Origin: Marisa cornuarietis
Lineage: Eukaryota; Mollusca; Gastropoda; Architaenioglossa; Ampullariidae
DNA: 64,000 nt
Assembly (NCBI GenBank): GCA_004794655.1
Contig: SMMW01000554.1
Span: 11,425,501-11,489,500 of the forward strand
Direction of reading: 5' to 3'
Below, piece by piece: positions 57,001 through 63,894 of the stretch. A program made the position numbers and the translations under genes. Every line of letters starts with the position of its first letter. Position 1 is the stretch's first letter. The notes below the pieces were generated by a model. That model was not told the origin of the DNA, searched no databases, and was given only the letters and a program-made list of their open reading frames with translations.

Positions 57001-58457
57001 CTATCCTTATGAAGCACGGGTGATCACAAGACTTCTGCCCGCCTTTCTGGCTGACTTCTTCCCACCACAAGACATCATGAATAAAGTCATCGGAGAGTTC
57101 TTATCCAGTCAGCAACCATATCCACACCTCATTGCCAAAGTCGTCTTCCAGGTACTGTCTTGTCTCTACGCTGCATCACTAGACATAAAGCAGTCCTCTA
57201 AAATAATTATATTTTATGCTTGTTTCTAGGTGTCTGTTAAAGATGCAGTTTGCAGCTAGGAACATAGTGTACAAGTGGCATCTGATCACCAGGCTTCATT
57301 TCCATGTAGCTTCTGTTTTCATTATTTAAGTGCTGCAGTCTGGGAGTGTATTCAACATTTTTTAGGTAACTGACATTCAGACATTAAGAAAACAGAAAAA
57401 GCTCTGCTTCACAAAATTGCAAAATTACAAGTTACAAAAGAACTAGGAGGACATGAGCAAGATTGTTTGGGTAGGAGAGATTTTTTTATCATCTGCATTA
57501 ATGGATGAAACTGCTTTCTGGCAAGTTGGCAGGATACCATGACACATTTGCTTGCATTGCACCTTGTTTCATGTTGATGTGCTGGTCTGTTAAGTGTTTC
57601 ATGTTGATGTGCTGGTCTGTTAGGTGTCTCGTATTGATGTGCTGGTCTGTTAGGTGTTTAACAACCTGCACCAGCAGAGCCAGCAAAACTTGGTGCAGGA
57701 GTGGGTGATGCTGTCCCTGTCCAACTTTACTCAGCGATCACCTGTTGCCATGGCCACTTGGAGCCTGACCTGCTTCTTCATTAGTGCCTCTACTAATGTA
57801 TGGCTGAAAGCTCTGTATCCTTTTGCCTCATCTGCCTTCTTGATGTCATGCATCATCTAATGATTCAAAAGATTCAGATATATATATATGTGTAAAGAGT
57901 AGTTTAGTATTAGTAATAGACAAATTTTTATACCCTCCCATTATTCCAGTGGTATGTAATGCTCAGTTTTTGACTGAAGAACATGTGTCAGGTGACCAAG
58001 GGTTCCAACCTGGATTACAAAGTCAAAGTTATTCTTTCTGGAGTTGAAAGTGTCTTTGGCTACTGTAACCGTTAGGACATGTTGAGTGGTTCAATTACGA
58101 TAAAACCATACACCTTTCTAACCTTACTAAAACCAATTTTACGATAGGAAAAAACTTTTTTTTAATCAGTTCTTTTTCATTCAGCTCATTCTTAATTTTA
58201 CAGCTTGAAAAACTGATTCAACTGTTTAGTTCAGCTCTTGAATGTGGCGCCTTGACAGAGTCATCAGGTTTCCTCACGTGCTTGGGCGAATGGGCAAGCT
58301 GGAGATTGTGGATCGTCAACTCTTCTGCTTGGCAGCCCTGGACTTCTTCCGGCAGCTGACAGATGATATGCATCGCCGAACTTTTATATCCACCTTTCAG
58401 ACAGTTGCTTCACAGGACTCACCTTACCAAGAACTGATTGAGTGTCTGACCTCATGA
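12223..58457 (+). CDS. HTT: Huntingtin, complete gene with 56 coding exons
   Basis: Huntingtin is a very large HEAT-repeat scaffold that works in the cytoplasm with its partner HAP40 and is tied to vesicle transport, autophagy and spindle orientation. Reading the plus strand I could follow 56 exons, all with AG/GT borders and matching phases. They sum to 9,111 nt including the TGA at 58455, giving 3,036 residues against 3,144 in the human protein, whose polyQ/polyP tract and some loops are longer. The start [17 protein letters not shown] is the conserved amphipathic N17 helix. Many blocks are nearly identical to vertebrate huntingtin, such as [14 protein letters not shown]-type [40 protein letters not shown] and [12 protein letters not shown]. 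No frameshift or internal stop is needed. Exon coordinates are in the eight block entries. Confidence 0.98.
12635..14046 (+). other. HTT intron 2, 1.4 kb, nothing recognised except a short GT tract
   Basis: The stretch holds a (GT)n/TGTG-rich tract at about 13445-13580 and otherwise AT-rich sequence without a recognisable element or ORF. Other HTT introns longer than about 700 bp in which I see no clear element are 26930-27302 (short), 36555-38396, 43725-44871 and 47075-47872. Confidence 0.6.
15491..18663 (+). CDS. HTT: HTT exons 6-10: N-HEAT repeats and long disordered loop
   Basis: Exons 15491-15632, 15827-16011, 16316-16505, 17609-17787 and 18081-18663, residues 190-615. Exons 6-8 continue the HEAT array ([47 protein letters not shown]). 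From the end of exon 8 through most of exon 10 the sequence turns acidic and serine-rich (about residues 362-550), matching in place the disordered loop that carries the protease sites and phosphosites of human huntingtin. The individual human caspase motifs are not conserved here. Exon 10 (583 nt, the largest exon) returns to ordered sequence at [16 protein letters not shown]. The intron before exon 9 holds a CpG-rich foreign-looking segment at 16.8-17.5 kb. Confidence 0.95.
16780..17560. repeat. Unclassified CpG-richer insertion in HTT intron 8, with short direct subrepeats
   Basis: From 16786 to about 16940 there are several imperfect copies of GGTCAGTTCGACTAA and of GTCGTTTTGTCTAACGGTC, followed by two copies of ATAGGACGCATGAAATG. 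From about 17030 to 17520 the sequence is much richer in G, C and CpG than the rest of the intron, with no long ORF. The pattern of terminal subrepeats and different composition suggests a mobile element, perhaps a solo LTR or DNA transposon, but I see no coding remnant, clear inverted ends or target-site duplication. Confidence 0.5.
18845..19118. repeat. 137-bp tandem duplication in HTT intron 10
   Basis: CTGGGCTCAAC starts at 18845 and again at 18982. The two units that follow match along their length (AAGTGATCTT, GCTAGGCCATAAAACCTGTA, GCAGTAGGTGAGCA, ACTCATTTTGTTA) with scattered substitutions. The duplication ends about 130 bp before exon 11. Confidence 0.93.
19250..24826 (+). CDS. HTT: HTT exons 11-18: central N-HEAT repeats
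   Basis: Exons 19250-19414, 19758-19954, 20293-20394, 20599-20690, 21366-21627, 22215-22375, 22643-22785 and 24691-24826, residues 616-1034. Recognisable blocks are [60 protein letters not shown], the [16 protein letters not shown] block of exon 14, and [11 protein letters not shown] in exon 18, all collinear with vertebrate huntingtin. Exon 14 begins at CTT (20599): the neighbouring bases also look open, but only this acceptor keeps phase 0. Intron 15 and intron 17 contain a SINE-like element and a non-autonomous hAT element respectively. Confidence 0.94.
20966..21245. repeat. Probable dispersed repeat in HTT intron 14
   Basis: Starts AATGAGGATTTATATAACGC and includes CAAAGCGCTTTACATAA, a motif style shared by many dispersed repeats in marine invertebrates. 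No coding potential. Boundaries are approximate, and no second copy of the full length is present in the window. Confidence 0.4.
21821..22066 (+). mobile_element. SINE-like element in HTT intron 15
   Basis: The left part (GGTGGTACAGTGGTGCAATAG ... weak A-box-like; then a GGGCC region) resembles a degenerate tRNA-derived head. The right end, TTCTATAAATAAAACATTATTATTG, resembles the end of L2-like LINEs such as the tail at 50597-50633. The element is therefore probably a SINE using an L2-type tail. Boundaries are approximate and no target-site duplication was identified. Confidence 0.45.
23390..23632. mobile_element. Non-autonomous hAT element (about 243 bp) in HTT intron 17
   Basis: Left end CAGTGGTGCCCAACCTTTT and right end GGTTGGGCACACCTG form terminal inverted repeats with about 14 of 15 bases matching after one shift. 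Flanking 8-mers CTCTGCAC and CACTGGAC match at 6 of 8 positions, fitting a decayed hAT target-site duplication. No transposase remnant. Confidence 0.75.
25226..28477 (+). CDS. HTT: HTT exons 19-23
   Basis: Exons 25226-25425, 26814-26929, 27303-27488, 27991-28211 and 28402-28477, residues 1035-1301. Exon 19 starts with a conserved helix ([16 protein letters not shown]), then [14 protein letters not shown] and a Ser/Thr/Lys-rich disordered stretch, the equivalent of the human loop that holds the CDK5 sites near residues 1181 and 1201. Exons 20-22 hold [26 protein letters not shown] and [13 protein letters not shown], all near-identical to vertebrates. Exon 22 must end at 28211: reading on gives a stop, and only the AG-GT at this point joins the split codon at the start of exon 23 ([12 protein letters not shown]). 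Confidence 0.94.
25700..25860 (+). mobile_element. tRNA-like SINE fragment in HTT intron 19
   Basis: AGGTGGTTAGAGCATTGGGATCC, with an A-box-like TGGTTAGAGCA, is followed about 35 bp later by GCTGATTCAATA, a B-box-like match. The rest up to 25860 is non-coding. It abuts a second SINE in the opposite orientation. Family differs from the other SINEs in the window. Confidence 0.5.
25865..26039 (-). mobile_element. tRNA-derived SINE copy, minus orientation, HTT intron 19
   Basis: Reverse complement of the SINE family also seen at 33551, 33891 and 55471. On the minus strand it has the tRNA-like head with GGTTAGCACCTGTCACC, the B-box-like GGGTTCAGCTC, then CTGTTTACAGGG and the tail TTGCTAGCTCGG. 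About 175 bp. It is more diverged in the tail than the plus-strand copies. Confidence 0.85.
28851..30503 (+). mobile_element. Internally deleted hAT transposon (1.65 kb) in HTT intron 23
   Basis: Ends CAGTGGTAATTCTAGG (28851) and CCTAGAATTACCTCTG (ending 30503) are inverted repeats matching at 15 of 16 bases, flanked by identical GAATG at 28846-28850 and 30504-30508. Inside, a plus-strand zinc-finger remnant ends in [14 protein letters not shown] (29570-29617), and a C-terminal transposase remnant spans 29700-30215 ([16 protein letters not shown], then [19 protein letters not shown] with frameshifts), typical of the hAT dimerisation region. The RNase-H-like catalytic core between them is missing. 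The left third is CpG-rich compared with the flanks. A 5-bp duplication is shorter than the usual 8 bp and fits only some hAT subgroups. Confidence 0.85.
30698..34337 (+). CDS. HTT: HTT exons 24-30: end of N-HEAT into bridge domain
   Basis: Exons 30698-30915, 31079-31227, 31606-31742, 32165-32281, 32634-32756, 33105-33313 and 34195-34337, residues 1302-1666. Exon 24 is one of the best conserved parts of the protein ([43 protein letters not shown]). Exons 25-27 contain [32 protein letters not shown] and [13 protein letters not shown]. Exon 29 has [19 protein letters not shown], which corresponds to the start of the human bridge domain region. Intron 23 before this block carries a 1.65 kb hAT element, and intron 29 carries two SINE copies, one interrupted by a LINE-tail insertion. 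Confidence 0.95.
33551..33739 (+). mobile_element. tRNA-derived SINE copy in HTT intron 29
   Basis: Full-length copy, about 190 bp. Head GGTGGCGCAACGGTTAGCAC contains a Pol III A-box-like TGGCGCAACGG; GGTTTCAGTTCTC is the B-box position. The body has CATGTGGCATCTGTTTACAG, and the tail GCCGTGATATAACCTTAGTT ends in CGTAAAACACCAA plus an A-run. This is the cleanest copy in the window and serves as reference for the other three. Confidence 0.92.
33891..34132 (+). mobile_element. Second SINE copy in HTT intron 29, split by an insertion
   Basis: Same family as 33551-33739, with head GCACCCTGGTGACACAAC and tail AGTTGCTGGCTCAGCATAAA. Between CTCATCTCGGGCA and TGCTGTTCTTTCTCTGC, which are contiguous in the other copies, lies about 70 bp of other sequence (about 33973-34043) ending AAATAAAGTTTTTTCTTATC, which looks like the 3' tail of a LINE or SINE. 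A nested insertion is the simplest reading. Confidence 0.88.
34714..34935 (-). mobile_element. Partial copy of an inverted-repeat element in HTT intron 30
   Basis: GATGACATGACTATATGGAG followed by TTATCCCAACTAGCTAGCTC and then GGTCAAACCTGACCAATAA is the reverse complement of the right half of the element at 35548-35850. It is less complete: the outer inverted end is missing. Confidence 0.75.
35548..35850 (+). mobile_element. Non-autonomous DNA element with long inverted ends, HTT intron 30
   Basis: Left end ATACCATTTTTGATGGTAAA (35548) and right end TTTACCATCAAAAATGGTAT (ending 35850) are perfect inverted repeats for about 20 bp and continue to match loosely for about 60 bp. There is no ORF. 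A second partial copy lies 0.6 kb upstream in the opposite orientation. The family is not recognised. Confidence 0.8.
36326..41830 (+). CDS. HTT: HTT exons 31-37: bridge domain
   Basis: Exons 36326-36554, 38397-38559, 38980-39083, 39308-39383, 39833-40009, 40223-40435 and 41711-41830, residues 1667-2027. Conserved blocks include [53 protein letters not shown]-type [19 protein letters not shown] and [16 protein letters not shown]. Exon 37 ([12 protein letters not shown]) aligns in place with the human segment that links the bridge to the C-HEAT domain. Exon 32 is less conserved at its start, where [13 protein letters not shown] replaces a variable vertebrate loop; its acceptor TTTTTTAG is supported by phase. 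Introns here are the longest after intron 47 (introns 30, 31 and 36). Confidence 0.94.
42482..48160 (+). CDS. HTT: HTT exons 38-47: C-HEAT domain, first half
   Basis: Exons 42482-42892, 43340-43517, 43653-43724, 44872-45009, 45346-45522, 45705-45799, 46265-46419, 46647-46715, 46951-47074 and 47873-48160, residues 2028-2596. Exon 38 ([14 protein letters not shown]) opens the C-HEAT region that contacts HAP40. Exon 41 has [14 protein letters not shown] and exon 42 [20 protein letters not shown] followed by [15 protein letters not shown] [14 protein letters not shown]. Exon 45-46 gives [15 protein letters not shown]. Exon 47 first carries an acidic, serine-rich disordered stretch (about residues 2510-2560) and then the conserved [14 protein letters not shown]. 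Its donor at 48161 is followed after about 40 bp by an inserted LINE. Confidence 0.95.
48200..50633 (+). mobile_element. 5'-truncated L2/CR1-like LINE in HTT intron 47
   Basis: Plus-strand coding sequence from about 48205 encodes the end of the endonuclease-RT linker and a full reverse transcriptase: [56 protein letters not shown] and YADDMQLY (aspartates at 49516-49521). After an A7 run at 49614-49620 the frame shifts by one base and continues to a stop at 50365 with [20 protein letters not shown] and [16 protein letters not shown]. The 3' part ends ATATGCGCTATAAAAATC and an (ATT)n tail at about 50612-50633, which fixes the orientation. Apart from the truncation and one shift it is well preserved, so it is probably a young insertion. 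The first methionine in the open frame lies inside HTT exon 47 in another frame and is not the element's start. Confidence 0.92.
51050..53580 (+). mobile_element. Degenerate jockey/I-like LINE with RNase H remnant, HTT intron 47
   Basis: Remnants in order on the plus strand: [20 protein letters not shown] and [20 protein letters not shown] (51190-51385), [16 protein letters not shown] (51460-51515), [17 protein letters not shown] (51600-51645, decayed YADD), [19 protein letters not shown] (52045-52105), an RNase H-like [20 protein letters not shown] (52745-52810), and [14 protein letters not shown] continuing after the insertion as [12 protein letters not shown] (zinc-knuckle-like, 53321-53365). 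Several frameshifts and an internal deletion between the second and third blocks are evident. The 3' end GTGATATAGCTTTAGTTGCTGG is shared with the SINE tails. A separate LINE fragment interrupts it at 53047-53311. Confidence 0.85.
53047..53311 (+). mobile_element. LINE 3' fragment nested in the jockey/I-like LINE, with 12-bp TSD
   Basis: ACAGCTTTTAGG occurs at 53035-53046 and again at 53312-53323, flanking this 265-bp segment. Removing it rejoins the [14 protein letters not shown] and [12 protein letters not shown] coding of the host LINE. The segment encodes [28 protein letters not shown] and [11 protein letters not shown], the C-terminal tail common to another group of invertebrate LINEs, with one stop. 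It ends in a (GATT)n tail at about 53289-53311, fixing plus orientation. It is a severely 5'-truncated copy. Confidence 0.92.
54116..54142. repeat. Short (AC)n tract in HTT intron 47
   Basis: About 12 AC units roughly 100 bp before exon 48. Ordinary microsatellite. Confidence 0.9.
54239..58457 (+). CDS. HTT: HTT exons 48-56: C-HEAT domain, C-terminus
   Basis: Exons 54239-54394, 54763-54950, 55294-55408, 55883-56028, 56379-56446, 56609-56744, 56989-57151, 57654-57814 and 58268-58457, residues 2597-3036. Blocks nearly identical to vertebrate huntingtin are [93 protein letters not shown] and [16 protein letters not shown]. The protein ends at ELIECLTS with TGA at 58455, a few residues short of the human end. 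The acceptor of exon 55 lies at the end of a three-copy 30-bp tandem repeat that duplicates the acceptor itself. Confidence 0.96.
55471..55648 (+). mobile_element. tRNA-derived SINE copy in HTT intron 50
   Basis: Same family as 33551-33739: head TGGTTAGCGCCTGTCACC, B-box-like GGGTTCAGCTTTC, body CATATGTTTACAGGGCTGGC, tail CCATGATATAGCCTTAGTTC and GGCGTAAAACACCAAT. It lies 62 bp after the exon 50 donor. Confidence 0.9.
57571..57660. repeat. Three-copy 30-bp tandem repeat spanning the exon 55 acceptor
   Basis: ATGTTGATGTGCTGGTCTGT followed by TAAGTGTTTC, then the same 20-mer followed by TAGGTGTCTC, then GTATTGATGTGCTGGTCTGT followed by TAGGTGTTTA. The last TAG (57651-57653) is the acceptor of HTT exon 55. 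The second copy carries the same acceptor-like TAGGTG 30 bp earlier; the first copy has TAAGTG and lacks it. Confidence 0.95.
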
Positions 58458-60296
58458 AGTGAGTCAGCAACATGGCCAAATGTGTATTTTTTGAGAGTGC
58501 ATATGTGTAAGTGCATGGTATAAGTGCATATTGTGTGTGTATGTGTAAAAGAGTGCATTTGTGTGTGAGAGCATGAGAGTGTGTGTGTAAATATTTTGTG
58601 CACATGCTGTTGGAATGATCATCATAGTAAGATGCTCTTTCCCAGCCAAAATCAATTTGCAGCAGCATGCAGCCGTATTTAAAATATCTTATCCTTAAAA
58701 ACATATTGACATGATAAAGCAACTTTATATTGTTTCGTGGAAGAAAACCTGGTGCATGCAGCCCTTCTCTTCTGTTTGCAGATAGATGGAAGAAAACCAT
58801 CCCTTATGTCACCCAAGACAGCAGAAATGTGTGTGCACGTTAACAGCACAGATTTTCCTACCATTACTTTTTATAATAATTTTGTCATGAATCTTGTCCT
58901 TAGTGGCAGATCACAATAGTTCCCAGAAGAAATGCCTGCATCATATCAATAATGGATTTTTTTGCACATTGGAATGAGGATTTGCAATGACTGCATTATG
59001 CAGGTCAGAGAACTGTGACTTAAGTGTACTTTTGGGGTGCCATGTTGTGGTTTGCAAAATTACATGTTCTTATATGCTTCAGAAATCCGTGCAGTTTGAC
59101 AGACTGAGTTCATTTTGTCATTGCTAAAACTGCAGAACAAATTTGGAATATGACTTTGTGGTGATCTCAGATCATCATTAGATGTGATGAAGAATTATCT
59201 ATATTAGCGTAATATAATGATGCTGTAGATGTGATAATTATTGTAACAATGCAATGTGTGGGTCCAGGAGTGGTTGAAACAAGTTGAGGAGAAGAAATGA
59301 GAGAAAAGTCATTTTGTATGTTTGGTTATGCTATACAAAAACCTGCCTCTAAAGTTTCTATAGTTTTCTGTACAAACATAGATGTCTATAGGGTCTTCTG
59401 CACAGGTAGGACTCTTAGTAAAAGAATGTTGATGTATATGACTGATCAAGGGATTTGACAGAAGGTTAAAGAGGTGGGTGGGGGGAATCATCCAGGTGAA
59501 AGAAATAGTTACTTGTGCAAAGTAACAAGATAAACCCACAAATTACTGGATACAAAATAGTTTCCTCAATTGACAGTAAATGCATTGGCTCTGATAAATC
59601 ACCGCATACCTGTGACACTGGCTTTCTGGAAGCAGTATATGTGAGCCAGTGCAGAGTAATGTTTGTATGGGTGGTCTGCATGGTCTGATGACTGAAATGA
59701 ATATTTGTTTTAGTTGTGTGGCTCCTTGGTGGTTAGGACTTCCTTCACGTGATGGTATCTAGCTAGATTGGGTTTTTATTTAAATTTTAAAAAATTAATA
59801 TGATGGGTGGTAAGCTTAAGTGGCTTAGATATGTGTTTTTTTAGCCCTGTCTCTGATGAGGAGAAGGCTAGGACAAAACTTGCAAATTGCTGAGTAAAAC
59901 TGTGACCAGATAAATACAAGCTTGTGTGTTTAAGTATTGTCAGTGCCATACACTGCAGACACTTTGTTAATCCTTCTTGCCCTACACCTCTGTTGCGCCT
60001 CTATTCCTTTCATTAGAAACTACTTTAAAATGGATTTCTTAATGTGCACAAGAGAAAACAGATGTTAACATTTATGCAGTAGTCATGAGTGATTAGATAA
60101 TTAAGAGGATTTGAGTTTGCACAAGTATGTTGTGTTGATGTCACAGATGAATAAACACATCTTGCATACAAACACACACACACTGTTAACAAAAGTTTCT
60201 TGCTCATCTCACACTTTGTCATTAATAATTAGAGATCTCAAGAAAAGTGTGGTCTGACACCTCGCCCCTTAACTTTAAAAAAAAAAATGGTTAGGG

Positions 60297-60453
60297 CAGC
60301 GTTTCTCAACTTTTTTCTTGTGACGCCCCTCCAGACGAATAAAGGTACGTCCGCGCGCCCCTCTTAGCCACTAATACCTATGAGATATGAGAAAATGACC
60401 GCCTTTGCGGCCCCCTTTTCAGCAGCTTGCGCCCCCCAGGTTGAGAACCGCGG
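60297..60453. mobile_element. Non-autonomous hAT element (157 bp) downstream of HTT
   Basis: Ends CAGCGTTTCTCAAC and GTTGAGAACCGCGG are hAT-type terminal inverted repeats. GGTTAGGG is present directly on both sides, at 60289-60296 and 60454-60461, a perfect 8-bp target-site duplication. The interior is GC-rich and non-coding. Confidence 0.93.
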
Positions 60454-60550
60454 GGTTAGGGGATAACTTTTAATTTTAAATTACTTTTAATTGGTTGTAA
60501 ACAAAGAGCAGCTAGAATTTTGAGAAAGCACTTTTTGTGACTTAAGCACC

Positions 60551-60612
60551 TTAACCGCCGTGATATAGCCCTAGTTGCTGACACAGCGTTAAACACAAAC
60601 AAACAAACAAAC
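60551..60612 (+). mobile_element. Isolated SINE/LINE tail downstream of HTT
   Basis: CCGTGATATAGCCCTAGTTG and ACAGCGTTAAACAC followed by (AAAC)n match the tail shared by the SINEs and the jockey/I-like LINE. No tRNA-like head or coding sequence precedes it, so it is a severely truncated copy of either element. Confidence 0.75.
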
Positions 60613-60890
60613 CTTAATCAACACTTGGACTTTTTTTTTTAACATGCTCTTATGTGAACTCATCTTTCCTTAGATGCCATTTTGGTATAGGGTGAGATGG
60701 GTGGCAGATTAGATAGCTGTTACCGGCATCTTTGCTATCACATTATACCTATGGCTTCTGGTAAACATTGTCTGCATGGTCTGGACACTGCTATATAACC
60801 GAAAACAAGACATTTGTTTTCTTAAGTTCTCTATGCTTCATAACTACGCCCCCTTGTGGTCACAAGGCTATGGGGCCTATACCATTACAC

Positions 60891-61188
60891 CAGGGGTGTC
60901 CAGCCTGCAAAATCATTTGGTCTGGCCCTGCCAGGGCAACCACAGGAAGTTCTGGATATTCAATAAATCTAGATTTTTTTTTAAAAGCAACATAAATTTA
61001 TATTAAGTGAATCATAATCATGATGTACATTTTGAAATAATGAAATATGCTTATGTGGTAAGAAACAGTTCCAGCCGTCAGTTTAGGGGTGAGATATAAA
61101 TGTTTGATCTAAGTTGATGATTTTCTATGGCCCTTAAATACTATAAATATCAAATTGGCCCATGACAGAAAAAATGTTCCTACCCCAG
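60891..61188. mobile_element. Probable non-autonomous hAT element (298 bp)
   Basis: Starts CAGGGGTGTCCAGCCTG and ends GTTCCTACCCCAG. The inverted ends agree only for about seven bases, but the GGTCTGGCCC near the left end and GGCCCATGACAG near the right are typical of hAT-derived elements. Flanking 8-mers CATTACAC and CATAGCAC match at 6 of 8 positions. Contains an AATAAA. Confidence 0.6.
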
Positions 61189-63864
61189 CATAGCACCCAT
61201 ACTTAATTTTTCAGTGTACTTCAGCAGAGATTGTGACAGGATTCTTGAATTAAATATTTACATTCCATTTGGCAACCAGAGAAGCATTTTGATGCATGCA
61301 TTTATGTCTGTTTAGGCCCCCCCCCCCACACCAAGGACAGAGAAAGATGGGAAAAAGTTGTCATTGTGAATATTTAAGAGAGTATGTCAGTGGTTTAGAG
61401 AAAGCTGATGATTCTTGGTGAAACAGAGGAGACATCACATTAAAGAGGACTGGGTTCAGCCACGAAGACAACCCCGTCTTTCTTCACACTCCTGTGGTAA
61501 TTCAACCTCGTCTTTTTATAAGAGACTAAGACTTACATAATCTTTAGTGGGCTTCCTGCCACACTTTCCTGTTTCAACCATTATCTGAAGAAGCTGAAAA
61601 TGAGTAAAAGCAGCATACACTCGTATGCACCCACACATGATGGTGTTCACAGGTATTGGGTCTCCTTGAAATCAGATTAAATTTACATTTTAGTATTTTA
61701 TTTTTAGTATAACAAATGTATCAGGTTCTGTCTAACAGGTGGTAGTAACAGAATGTTAAAAGCCTGGAGCAAGAGGGAAAGTATATGCACACAGCTGAGG
61801 TGACTGCAGCACACTATGTTTGCATGTACTTGTCCATGTGACTGGCTTGATGTACAGTGTCATAGCATTCAGTATGGCATTATTTCTGAGTACACAGATT
61901 GAAGTACTAAATTATTCAAGTCCCATTATTTTCTTTTTCATTCATGCTGCTTTCATGAAATGCCTGTATATGTCCATGCATGTACATAAAAGTTATTTTT
62001 TACAGCTTACGATGCACCTACGTTTTTTTGTTTTGAGATTCACATTGTCGGTAAAAGACTGAAAAGCAGCTTCAATGGGACCATACATATTAAAACTACT
62101 TTTTTTCTTCAATGTTCTTATTCTAGTTATGTGTTCTTGGTTAAGAAGTTGGCAGCGTTTGCTACTTCTGCAGACTTTTGTTATAGTCTTTATATACTGT
62201 ATATTCTAGATGAAAGACTACAAACTGCAGTTATCAGATATTGTTTTTTGTGGGTTTAGTAACATAAAATTAAATCAGTTTAATGATTTAATATAAAGGG
62301 TAAGTCAATAGAGCATTTTATCTGGGAAACTAGTAGTGATGGGAATTTTGTGAAATAGAAGTCAGAGATTAGCCAGATCAGACATTAATTTACTCAGTCT
62401 TATATATCCTTGATTTCCCAAATAATCAATGATAAAGTTGCACCATGGTTCCTTTGTTTTCTAGTGATAATTGTTGCCTCTGTGTTGACTAAATTTAGCA
62501 CATAAGAGAAAACCCAGTCTTGTAATATACTAATCAGCCCGTCAAAGCTTTTAATTTGTGACATATATCCTTTCAAGAGTTGGGTTCACATCATTTAGAG
62601 GTATTCTACCTCTTTATGCAAGGAAGACGTGTACAATTTCTTATTGCCTAAATGCTGGCTTCTCAATCAGGAAAGATTTAAGTTCACTTAATATTTTTCC
62701 TTAAATTATGATGGTTAATTTAAAAAAATGCACAGATGGACTTTATTACCTAGGACAGTTAACTGTTGGTTTCATGATTGTCTTTGTAATGATAAAAAAA
62801 TGTTGCCATTTAATTTATGCCACATTTCTTTCACAAATAAAACTGCAAGGAGTTCACCATATGTTTCCCGTATCACTTGTTTATCACCGAAGTGCCACAT
62901 TCTTAGATCCTGTCCTTTTTCAACTGTAACAATTTTCTAATTGAAAAAATGAAGCAATGTAGATTTTTTAAAATCCATTATTAGTGGAAGATAGGCAGTC
63001 ATGAAGGTTTTCTAACACACCCACACATGCCCATGCATAAAAACTATTTTGTGGTAAAAGGGGGGGGGAGGGGTGCAGATGCAAATGCAATTTTATAGTT
63101 GCAGCATTCGAACACCTCTCAATTCAAACTGTTACTACGGAAAACTTGGCTACAGGCATACTATCATGTGAAACAGTCTTAGTTTGATCTTCATCAATTA
63201 CACATCGCCAATCGAATGTGACTAATGTAGGCGCTTTAATACTTTCAAGCAACAACAAAAAATAGGCACAATTTCAAATAAACAAGAAAATATTGTTTCT
63301 GCAAGCTTAAAAATAATCTCAAATACTAGTGTTTTGGGGCAAGTCTAAGCCAATACCAATGATAATGAAAACCATAATGACAATAACAAAGCTCTCCTGA
63401 ACCCCACACAGCTTCTTGACATTAAAACATTTTATCTGGAAATTGCATTGTTTTATAAGAAAATACTCAAATTTGTAAGTGCTCATGCTGGGCAAAGGAC
63501 TACCACCTAAAGAGAAATAAGGTATGGAAAGTAGAGCAGCTCTTTTAAAATAAAAACGGCATAAAAAGTTCCCCCAGACTTGGGTTTTTAAAGTAACTTT
63601 TACTATGGGTTTAGAACATCTGAAAAAGGACTTTACATCCTTAAACCTGAGAGACAAAAAAAACCCCCATAAAAATAGTTGATGATAAAAATAGATGATC
63701 ACAAGAGGTTTACATGAGCTAACAGATGCTCTACTCTGTTCTATTGCCGAAGAATTTAAACAGGTACAAAAAAGTATCACTCAACATTTTGCTACAACCT
63801 TAATTTTTTTTTCCTAAAGTATCAGACAAAGTATAATGAGCTCTCAATGTACTTGATGACTTAC

Positions 63865-63894
63865 CTGGATGAGGATCTTTCACAACAAAAAATA
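63865..63894 (-). CDS. Candidate 30-nt exon of an unknown gene off the right edge
   Basis: On the minus strand, CCAATTCCTTCAG is followed by 30 bases and then GTAAGTCATC: a good acceptor and a strong donor. The bases could encode FFVVKDPHP in one frame. I do not recognise the protein and there is no second exon in view, so this could be chance. If real, a gene convergent with HTT lies to the right, and the open minus-strand stretch at 63319-63780 might be part of its intron or 3' region. Confidence 0.25.

Larger units (their letters stand above)
58458..63300 (+). other. HTT 3' UTR and downstream flank
   Basis: After the TGA at 58455 no further exon is seen. I found no AATAAA before 60150-60155, and the next, at 60338, lies inside a hAT element; a polyadenylation site cannot be placed with confidence. 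The stretch is AT-rich with scattered TG-rich tracts (58500-58600) and holds the two hAT-type elements and the isolated SINE-tail match annotated separately. No protein-coding ORF with recognisable domains. Confidence 0.55.

Noticed and set aside
63319..63780. 153-residue minus-strand open frame
   Set aside because: No recognisable domain, hydrophobic and low-complexity in places, no conserved start. Treated as chance in AT-rich sequence.
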